Below, piece by piece: positions 26,519 through 32,878 of a DNA stretch of 32,878 bases. Origin of the DNA: Alistipes sp. (lineage in GTDB: Bacteria; Bacteroidota; Bacteroidia; Bacteroidales; Rikenellaceae). Position 1 is the first letter of the stretch. Each line of letters begins with the position of its first letter. Position numbers and translations under genes: made by a program. The notes below the pieces were generated by a model that was not told where the DNA came from, did no database searches, and saw only the letters and a list, made by a program, of their open reading frames with translations. Where the stretch lies: the NCBI GenBank assembly GCA_029059935.1, contig JAIDUZ010000068.1:37468-70345 (forward strand), in the 5' to 3' direction.

Positions 26519-28344
26519 ACGGTCCCGCCGACAGCCTCTTCCGCATGCGGCTCCTGCAAGGGGTCGTGCTGCTGATTTTTGCCTTGCTGATAGGCCGCCT
26601 GGCCTGGTTGCAGCTCTTCGACGAACGTTACGAGGAGATGGCCAAAGCCAACGTCCTGCGCCATGTGGTGCTCTATCCGCCGCGCGGCGAGGTGCTCGAC
26701 CGCAACGGCGAATTCCTGGTGCAGAGCCGCGAGTGCTACGACCTGATGGTCATCGCCCGCGAAATCGACAAGCGCGGATTCGACACGGCCCGGCTCTGCG
26801 AGGTGCTCAACATCCCCATCGCGCGCGTCCGGCGCGAGCTGGCCAATGCCCGCATGCGTCCGCGCGCCCCGCGCCTGGTGGCCAGCTACATCGCCAAGGA
26901 GGACAAACTGCGTTTCGACGAATGCAACTTCCGCGGTTTCTACACCGTCTACCGCACCGTGCGCCGTTATCCGCGCAAGGTGGGCGGCAACCTGCTGGGC
27001 TTCGTCAGCGAGGTGACCGCCGAATATCTCAAGCGCCATCCCTACTACCAGGCCGGCGACTACGTGGGGCTGACCGGCGTCGAGTCGGCCTACGAGACGG
27101 TGCTGCGCGGCAACAAGGGGGTGAAGATTCAGGAAATCGACACCCACGGCGAAATCAAGGGCTCCTACATGGACGGCCATTACGATTCGCTGCCCGACCC
27201 GGGGCGCTCCATCGTCAGCACCATCGATGCCCGGCTCCAGCTCCTGGGCGAGGAGCTCATGCGCGGCAAGGTGGGGGCTGCCGTGGCCATCGAACCCTCT
27301 ACGGGCGAGATTCTGATGATGGTCTCGTCGCCCACCTACGACCCCGACGAGCTGGTGGGCCGCCAGCGCGGCAACAACTACATGCGCATGCTGCGCAACA
27401 AGCGGCGCCCGCTCTTCAACCGCGCCGTGAAAGCCAAGTATCCTCCGGGTTCCACCTTCAAGGTGGTGCAGGGACTCATCGGGCTGCAGGAAGGGGTGCT
27501 GCGCCCCTCCGACCTCCACGAATGCCACATGGGCTACCAGGTCGGGCGCCAGCGCATGGCCTGCCACGCCCATTCGTCGCCGCTCGACCTGCGCTTCGCC
27601 GTGGCCACGTCGTGCAACGCCTATTTCTGCTATGTCTTCCGCGACATCCTCGACAATCCCAAGTACGGCGGCGTCAAGGAGGGTTTCAACGTCTGGAAAG
27701 AGTATGTCCACAGCTTCGGGTTCGGGCGCAAGCTCGGCTCCGACTTCCTCGACGAGGGCCACGGCTATGTCCCCGACCTCGAATTCTATAACAAGCGTTA
27801 CCGCCGTTCGTGGAATTCGCTCACGCTGCTCTCGCTCTCCATCGGCCAGGGCGAGCTGGGCTGCACCCCCTTGCAGCTGGCCAATCTGGCCGCCATCGTC
27901 GCCAACCGCGGCTATTACTACATTCCCCACATCGTCCGGCAGATCGAGGGGCAGGATTCGCTCGACGCCCGTTTCTACGAGCGCCACTACACGATGGTCG
28001 ATCCCAAGTATTTCGAACCTATCGTCGACGGCATGTGGCGCGGCGTCAACGTGGCCGGCACCTCGACCGACGCCTACCTCGAAGGGTGGGACGTCTGCGG
28101 CAAGACCGGTACGGCGCAGAACCCCCACGGCAAGGACCACTCGACGTTCCTCTCGTTCGCTCCGCGCAACAATCCCCGCATCGCCATCTCGGTCTACGTC
28201 GAGAACGGCGGTTACGGCGCTTCGGCCGCCCTGCCCATCGCCAGCCTGCTGGAGGAGTTCTACCTCACCGACACCATCCGGCGTCCCGAGCTGCTCCAGC
28301 GCATCAAGAACATGAACATCTATTATCCGTCCTATGACCGTTAA
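26515..28344 (+). CDS. mrdA: Penicillin-binding protein 2 (elongasome transpeptidase)
   Basis: The 609-residue class B penicillin-binding protein cross-links peptidoglycan during elongation. An N-terminal membrane anchor (about 14-30) is followed by the dimerisation domain (YPPRGEVLDRNGEFLVQS is the usual start). The transpeptidase domain has the active-site serine in S313-T-F-K316, S366-C-N368 and K530-T-G532, all intact. Length and layout fit PBP2. The ATG at 26515 overlaps the mreD stop. It also overlaps the start of rodA by 11 bases, fitting the PBP2-RodA partnership. Confidence 0.96.
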   Translation: MNGPADSLFRMRLLQGVVLLIFALLIGRLAWLQLFDERYEEMAKANVLRHVVLYPPRGEVLDRNGEFLVQSRECYDLMVIAREIDKRGFDTARLCEVLNIPIARVRRELANARMRPRAPRLVASYIAKEDKLRFDECNFRGFYTVYRTVRRYPRKVGGNLLGFVSEVTAEYLKRHPYYQAGDYVGLTGVESAYETVLRGNKGVKIQEIDTHGEIKGSYMDGHYDSLPDPGRSIVSTIDARLQLLGEELMRGKVGAAVAIEPSTGEILMMVSSPTYDPDELVGRQRGNNYMRMLRNKRRPLFNRAVKAKYPPGSTFKVVQGLIGLQEGVLRPSDLHECHMGYQVGRQRMACHAHSSPLDLRFAVATSCNAYFCYVFRDILDNPKYGGVKEGFNVWKEYVHSFGFGRKLGSDFLDEGHGYVPDLEFYNKRYRRSWNSLTLLSLSIGQGELGCTPLQLANLAAIVANRGYYYIPHIVRQIEGQDSLDARFYERHYTMVDPKYFEPIVDGMWRGVNVAGTSTDAYLEGWDVCGKTGTAQNPHGKDHSTFLSFAPRNNPRIAISVYVENGGYGASAALPIASLLEEFYLTDTIRRPELLQRIKNMNIYYPSYDR

Positions 28345-29782
28345 CCGTTTTTCCGGCATCTTCGGCCACCTCGACCTGTGGACGATTCTGCTCTATGCGG
28401 TCATCGTCTGCCTGGGCGCCGGGTCGATTTTCTCCGCTTCGTTCAACGAGAATTCGGTCAACATGTTCGCCTCGTCGCACTTCTACATGAAGCAGTTGGT
28501 GTGGATAGGCATCGCCGCATGCGCCGCGCTCGTCGTCTTGTTGCTCGACAAACGTTTCATCCACATGCTGGCTTATCCGGCCTATTTCGCCGGTCTGGCC
28601 GTTCTCGTCGCGGCGCTGCTCTTCGGCAAGGAGGTCCACGGCGCCAAGGCGTGGTTCGAATTCGGCTCGGTGCGCATCCAGCCCGCCGAGTTCGTCAAGA
28701 TCGCCACGGCTCTGGCCATGGCCCGCGCCATGAGCTCCTATTCTTTCTCCATCAACCGGTCCGGCGACCTGCTGAAGGTGGGCTCGATCATCTGCCTGCC
28801 GCTCATGATCATCATCTTGCAGAACGACACCGGTTCGGGCATCGTCCTGGGTTCATTCCTCTTCGTCCTCTACCGCGAGGGGCTCAACAACTGGCTCTGC
28901 ATCCCCATCCTGTTGATTGCCGCACTCTTCATCACTTCGTTTCTTCTCTCGCCGACCGCCCTGCTGATTCTGCTGATTCTCATCTGCACGCTTTCCGAGG
29001 CGATGATGAGCGGCGAGTGGCGTTCGCGCGTGGTCTACCTGGCGTCGCTGGCACTGAGCAGTCTGCTTATCTGGCTGGTCATGCACTCCGTGGCTCCCGG
29101 TGCCGTCACCTACTACGGTGCGCTGCTCACCGTCACGCTGCTCTCGTTCTTCGTCATAGCGGCCTATGCCTACCGGGCCAACCTGCGCCGCATCTTTCTG
29201 CCCGTGGCGCTCTTCGTCGGTGCACTGATCTTCCTCTCGACCACGGGCTATATCTTCGACAACATCCTCAAACCCCACCAGCAGAACCGCATCCTCAGCT
29301 TCCTGGGGGTCCGCAGCGACCCGCTGGGCATCGACTATAACGTCAACCAGTCGAAAATCGCCATCGGATCGGGCGGTTGGACCGGCAAGGGATTTCTCCA
29401 AGGCACGCAGATCAAATACGGTTTCGTGCCCGAGCGCCATACCGACTTCATCTTCTGCACCGTCGGCGAGGAGTGGGGATTCCTCGGCGCAAGCGTCGTG
29501 CTCGTTCTGCTGTGTCTGCTCATTATGAGACTGATGCGTATGGGCGAGCGGCAACAGGAGCCGTTCGGCCGCGTCTATTGCTATTGTGTGGCATCCATTC
29601 TGCTGTTCCACGTGCTGGTCAACGTCGGCATGACCATCGGGCTGATGCCCGTCATGGGCATTCCGCTGCCTTACATGAGCTACGGCGGTTCGTCGCTGAT
29701 AGCCTTCACCATGTTGTTGTTCATCGCCGTGCGGCTCGATGCTTCCACACGGCAGTTCCCTCTGGAAAGTCAGACGCCATGA
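28334..29782 (+). CDS. rodA: RodA peptidoglycan glycosyltransferase (SEDS)
   Basis: The 482-residue polytopic membrane protein of the SEDS family polymerises glycan strands from lipid II and pairs with PBP2. About ten or more hydrophobic helices are visible. Conserved SEDS segments are GAKAWFEFGSVRIQPAEFVK (near residues 100-119), QNDTGSGIV, and the C-terminal LPVMGIPLPY/MSYGGSS run near residues 437-455. YNVNQSKIAIGSGG and PERHTDFIFCTVGEE are typical. The length is somewhat longer than the 370-430 common elsewhere because of extra hydrophobic segments in the middle (about 190-290), as in other Bacteroidetes RodA. Its stop overlaps the ATPase start. Confidence 0.95.
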   Translation: MTVNRFSGIFGHLDLWTILLYAVIVCLGAGSIFSASFNENSVNMFASSHFYMKQLVWIGIAACAALVVLLLDKRFIHMLAYPAYFAGLAVLVAALLFGKEVHGAKAWFEFGSVRIQPAEFVKIATALAMARAMSSYSFSINRSGDLLKVGSIICLPLMIIILQNDTGSGIVLGSFLFVLYREGLNNWLCIPILLIAALFITSFLLSPTALLILLILICTLSEAMMSGEWRSRVVYLASLALSSLLIWLVMHSVAPGAVTYYGALLTVTLLSFFVIAAYAYRANLRRIFLPVALFVGALIFLSTTGYIFDNILKPHQQNRILSFLGVRSDPLGIDYNVNQSKIAIGSGGWTGKGFLQGTQIKYGFVPERHTDFIFCTVGEEWGFLGASVVLVLLCLLIMRLMRMGERQQEPFGRVYCYCVASILLFHVLVNVGMTIGLMPVMGIPLPYMSYGGSSLIAFTMLLFIAVRLDASTRQFPLESQTP

Positions 29783-32367
29783 TTCGTTTTTCTCCCGTCG
29801 GTCTCTCCGCATGCGAGGTCGCCGAAAGCCGGCGTCTCCATGGCGGCAACATCATTACGCCCCCGCGCGGCGAGTCGGCCTGGAAGCTCCTGGCCGAGAA
29901 GTTCTGCGATCCGATCATCAAGGTGCTGCTCCTGGCCGCCGTGCTGTCGCTCGCGATCGGTTTCGTCCGGTCGGATTTCACCGAGTCGGTGGGCATTCTC
30001 AGCGCCATCGTGCTCGCCACCTGCGTCGGGTTCTTCTTCGAGTGGGACGCCCGGCGGCGCTTCCGGCGGCTCAACCGGGTCAACGACGACGTGCCCGTGA
30101 AAGTCATGCGCGAGGGCGCCATGCGTTCCGTGCCGCGGTGCGAAGTGGTCGTGGGCGACCTCGTTGTCATCGAGAGCGGCGAAACCGTGCCTGCCGACGG
30201 CGAGCTGGTCGAGGCCGTATCGCTCAAAATCGACGAATCGACCCTCACGGGCGAACCCGAGGTCGACAAAACGGTCGACTCGGCCCACTTCGACTCCGAA
30301 GCCACCTATCCCTCCAACGTCGTCCTGCGCGGTACGACCGTCGCCGACGGTTACGGCCGTCTGGTCGTCACGGCCGTGGGCGACCGCACCGAGGCCGGGC
30401 GCGTGACCGAGCAGTCCACGGTGCCGAACGAGGAGCCTACGCCGCTCGACCGGCAGCTGACGCGCCTTTCGCGGCTGATCGGCCGCGCGGGCATCGGGCT
30501 GGCTGTCGTCATTTTCTGCATACTTTTCGGCAAGGCCTTGTTTTTCAGCGACCTGTTGCAGAACGACTGGCTCGTCGTTTCGCAGCATGTCCTGCACCTC
30601 TTCATGGTTTCGGTCGCCATCATCGTTATGGCCGTACCCGAGGGCCTGCCCATGAGCATCACCTTGTCGCTCGCCATGTCGATGCGCCGCATGCTCCGCA
30701 CCAACAACCTGGTGCGGCGGATGCACGCCTGCGAGACGATGGGCGCCGTGACGGTCATCTGCACCGACAAGACCGGCACGCTCACCCAGAACCGCATGCA
30801 TGTGCAGGAGCTGACGCGTTACGATGCGCTGCCCGAACGCGATTTCGCCGAAATCGTCGCGGCCAACTCCACCGCATTCCTCGATGCCGAGGGGCGCATC
30901 CTCGGCAATCCGACCGAAGGGGCGCTGCTCGCGTGGTTGAGCGGGGGCGGTTTCTCCTACGAGTCGTTGCGGGCCGGAGCCGCAATCATCGACCGGCTTA
31001 CGTTCTCGACCGAACGCAAATACATGGCTACCATCATTCGCAGCGGTGTTTCGGGCCGTCGTATCGTCTGCGTCAAGGGGGCGCCCGAAATCGTGCGGGC
31101 CATGTGCGCGACCGACGGCAGGGATGCTCTCGTAGCCGAACAGCTGGCCGGCTTTCAGAACCGCGCCATGCGCACGCTGGGCATTGCCTGGGCCGAAACC
31201 GATGCGTCGACCTGCGGGGAGGCCGTGGCTCGGGGCGGGCTGAGTTTTTCGGCCGTAGCGGCGATTGCCGACCCCGTACGCGAGGATGTTCCGGCCGCCG
31301 TGCTGCGCTGCCGCCAGGCCGGCATCGACATCAAGATAGTCACCGGCGATACGGCGGCGACCGCCTGCGAGATAGCCCGGCAGACGGGGCTGTGGAACGA
31401 TGCCGTCGACGGCGATGCCAACCGGATGACGGGTGTCGAATTCGCTGCGGCAAGCGACGAAGAACTCCTCGGGCGCGTTCGTTCGCTCAAGATTCTCTCC
31501 CGCGCCCGCCCTCTGGACAAACAGCGTCTGGTGCGGCTGTTGCAGCAGTGCGGCGAGGTGGTGGCCGTCACGGGCGACGGCACCAACGATGCGCCGGCGC
31601 TCAACTTCGCCCATGTGGGACTCTCGATGGGCTCGGGGACGTCGGTGGCCAAGGAGGCGTCGGACATCACGCTGCTCGACGATTCGTTCGCATCCATCGC
31701 CACGGCCGTCATGTGGGGCCGCTCGCTCTACCGCAACATCCAGCGGTTCGTGCTCTTCCAGCTGACCATCAACTTTGCGGCCATCGTCGTCTGTCTGGCC
31801 GGGGCGATCTTCGGTACCGACATGCCCCTCACCGTGGTGCAGATACTATGGGTCAACATCATCATGGATACCTTCGCCGCCATGGCCATGGCTTCGCTGC
31901 CGCCCAGTGCCGAAGTAATGAACGACCGCCCGCGCCCGCGCGACGAATTCATCATCACGCCGGCCATGGCGCGCACCATCTTCGTCTGCGGCGGTGCCAT
32001 GGTCGCCGTTCTGCTGGGCATGCTGCTGTGGTGGAGCACCGGTGGAGCCGAACCCACCGTGCGGCAGCTCACGCTCTTTTTCTCTGTGTTCGTCTTCATG
32101 CAGTTCTGGAACATGTTCAACGCCAAAGGATTCGAAACGCGCCGTTCGGTCTTCCGTTCGTTGAAGGGCTGCCGCGAATTCTTCCTCATTCTTGCTGCCA
32201 TCGGCATCGGTCAGGTCGTCATCGTCGAGCTGGGCGGCGAGGTTTTCCGCACGGTACCTCTTACGTGGCGGGAGTGGCTGACCGTATTCGGCGCCACTTC
32301 GCTCTTCGCGCTCGTCGGCGAGGCCGTCCGGGCTTTCCGCCGCAAAAGACAACGGCAGCTTCGGTAG
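29779..32367 (+). CDS. Calcium-type P-type ATPase (PMCA/P2B-like)
   Basis: The 862-residue ion pump has the full P-type layout: an actuator domain with TGEP (near 156), PEGLP in the fourth membrane segment (cation site), the phosphorylated Asp330 in CTDKTGTLT, KGAPEIV in the nucleotide domain, and TGDGTNDAPAL as the hinge. WVNIIMDTFAAMAMA in membrane segment six is the calcium-pump type (N, D). C-terminal helices complete ten membrane segments. The family exports Ca2+ from the cytoplasm; ion choice is inferred from motifs. Its ATG at 29779 overlaps the rodA stop (ATGA), so it is translated as part of the cell-shape operon, an unusual context. The Arg-rich tail ends RKRQRQLR. Confidence 0.92.
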   Translation: MIRFSPVGLSACEVAESRRLHGGNIITPPRGESAWKLLAEKFCDPIIKVLLLAAVLSLAIGFVRSDFTESVGILSAIVLATCVGFFFEWDARRRFRRLNRVNDDVPVKVMREGAMRSVPRCEVVVGDLVVIESGETVPADGELVEAVSLKIDESTLTGEPEVDKTVDSAHFDSEATYPSNVVLRGTTVADGYGRLVVTAVGDRTEAGRVTEQSTVPNEEPTPLDRQLTRLSRLIGRAGIGLAVVIFCILFGKALFFSDLLQNDWLVVSQHVLHLFMVSVAIIVMAVPEGLPMSITLSLAMSMRRMLRTNNLVRRMHACETMGAVTVICTDKTGTLTQNRMHVQELTRYDALPERDFAEIVAANSTAFLDAEGRILGNPTEGALLAWLSGGGFSYESLRAGAAIIDRLTFSTERKYMATIIRSGVSGRRIVCVKGAPEIVRAMCATDGRDALVAEQLAGFQNRAMRTLGIAWAETDASTCGEAVARGGLSFSAVAAIADPVREDVPAAVLRCRQAGIDIKIVTGDTAATACEIARQTGLWNDAVDGDANRMTGVEFAAASDEELLGRVRSLKILSRARPLDKQRLVRLLQQCGEVVAVTGDGTNDAPALNFAHVGLSMGSGTSVAKEASDITLLDDSFASIATAVMWGRSLYRNIQRFVLFQLTINFAAIVVCLAGAIFGTDMPLTVVQILWVNIIMDTFAAMAMASLPPSAEVMNDRPRPRDEFIITPAMARTIFVCGGAMVAVLLGMLLWWSTGGAEPTVRQLTLFFSVFVFMQFWNMFNAKGFETRRSVFRSLKGCREFFLILAAIGIGQVVIVELGGEVFRTVPLTWREWLTVFGATSLFALVGEAVRAFRRKRQRQLR

Positions 32368-32577
32368 ATGCTGGACGCAGCGCACGGAGAACCCGGCAGA
32401 ACGACGATATGAATTCAGCGGACCCGAAAAACCGGCATGGAAGTGCAGATGGCCTCCGTAGTAAGGAAACTCCGAACCGCCGAGGGGCGACGAACTCCAG
32501 GAATTTCCGCTCTCGCCGACACTCGCCAAGATTCCCGACGTATTGTGGCGGTAGCCCGCAGCAGGCGCTGAAAGCAA
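32368..32577 (-). pseudogene. Remnant of a FISUMP-like (Fib_succ_major) C-terminal domain
   Basis: On the minus strand a 70-codon open stretch reads PAAGYRHNTSGILASVGESG, then WSSSP, LHFHAG, GPLNSYRRSAGFSVRCVQH. The pattern GYR..SG.l..vG..G..WSSs..L.F....gPln...R..GFsVRCVq is that of the end of surface proteins with the Fibrobacter succinogenes major paralogous domain, common in Bacteroidetes. It is cut off upstream by an in-frame TGA (32578-32580) and has no stop where such proteins normally end; it runs straight into the antisense of the ATPase stop codon. It is therefore a fossil of a lost lipoprotein or fimbrillin-type gene. Confidence rests on pattern recall only. Confidence 0.6.
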
Positions 32578-32635
32578 TCACTCAAATGAATGCCGCAGAG
32601 AGGGAACAAACAATGCACAATTCAGAATTCACAAT

Positions 32636-32700
32636 TCACAATTTTGCGATTAAGCGAGTGCAGAGCCGAACTTGTTCGAGCTTTGCCGAGCAGGAGCGAA
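32636..32700. repeat. Dispersed intergenic repeat, decayed copy
   Basis: TTTTGCGATTAAGCGAGTGC, GAACTTGTTCGAGC and TTTGCCGAGCAGGAGCGAAG resemble parts of the repeat at 1-130 and 23440-23580. Just before it, ATTCACAATT occurs twice in tandem, and again at about 32724. No gene was seen from 32640 to the window end, apart from a CGCGCT/AGCGCG hairpin near 32790-32806. Confidence 0.5.
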
Positions 32701-32852
32701 GTCAAGACCCCATAAGGGGGCTTAATTCACAATTAAAAATTGATAATTCCTTTTCTGTCGATTTGTTCGCCCGGGCCGGCTGCGGGGGTCGCGCTTTCAG
32801 CGCGAGCCGGGCAACAAAGCATCTGCGACTTGCAATATCATAATCGGCTCTT

Positions 32853-32878
32853 AGTCGGACGTCATTCTGAGGAGCGTA
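32853..32878. repeat. Edge of another dispersed repeat
   Basis: The last bases, GTCATTCTGAGGAGCGTA, match the start of a widely seen intergenic repeat type of the form GTCATTCTGAGGAGCG. It is cut off by the window edge, so the length and class cannot be told. Confidence 0.35.

Noticed and set aside
29739..32843. A 1034-codon frame overlapping the P-type ATPase.
   Set aside because: It is Arg/His-rich and overlaps the well-supported ATPase gene in another frame.

Overview
The window looks like chromosomal DNA of a high-GC member of the Bacteroidales, most likely an Alistipes-like organism (Rikenellaceae). The evidence is: promoters of the Bacteroidetes type (TTG/TTTG, a 19-20 bp spacer, then TAnnTTTG) in front of many units; no obvious Shine-Dalgarno sequences; a three-gene fumarate reductase/succinate dehydrogenase of the Bacteroides kind; a gpsA-pgi pair; a Bacteroidetes-type tyrosine recombinase; and PspC/PadR/GIN-domain gene clusters. 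The genus is an inference. Most of the window is housekeeping DNA with short intergenic regions.

Layout. 1-130 holds two units of a dispersed promoter-like repeat, followed by a family 2 glycosyltransferase (201-1094,+). Leftward units follow: pfkA with a PfkB-family kinase (3143-1129); a five-gene envelope-stress-like operon (6593-3322: PspC, small PspC, PadR, GIN-domain protein, large PspC); and frdCAB (10337-6868). A rightward pair encodes 5-formyltetrahydrofolate cyclo-ligase and a patatin-like phospholipase (10534-11940). Next come a predicted leftward small RNA (about 12237-12113) and a leftward pair encoding a lipoprotein and a DUF5723-like outer-membrane-type protein (14929-12609). 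uvrC (15168-16997), tRNA-Leu(CAA) (17137-17220) and an orphan integrase pointing at that tRNA (18540-17335) follow. Then come a YebC-family protein, a membrane-anchored rubrerythrin-like protein, a gene-poor stretch that looks like a structured RNA transcription unit (20529-20901,+), and gpsA-pgi (23333-20985). The right third is the cell-shape operon mreB-mreC-mreD-mrdA-rodA with a PMCA-type P-type ATPase joined to it by an ATGA overlap (23910-32367). The last 510 bp hold a decayed FISUMP-like gene fragment and more intergenic repeats.

How it works together. pfkA, pgi and gpsA are glycolysis and glycerol-phosphate genes. frdCAB fits fumarate respiration in an anaerobe. The mre/mrd/rod cluster builds the elongasome for lateral peptidoglycan synthesis, and the coupled cation pump suggests a link between envelope growth and ion export (inference). 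The most interesting items not explained by ordinary gene calls are the two predicted non-coding RNA units with complete promoters and intrinsic terminators, and the dispersed promoter-carrying repeat. Others are the duplicated N-terminal module in the PspC operon, the degenerate membrane-anchored rubrerythrin, the ATPase coupled to rodA, and the FISUMP fossil ending exactly at the ATPase stop codon. I found no CRISPR array and no obvious defence system.
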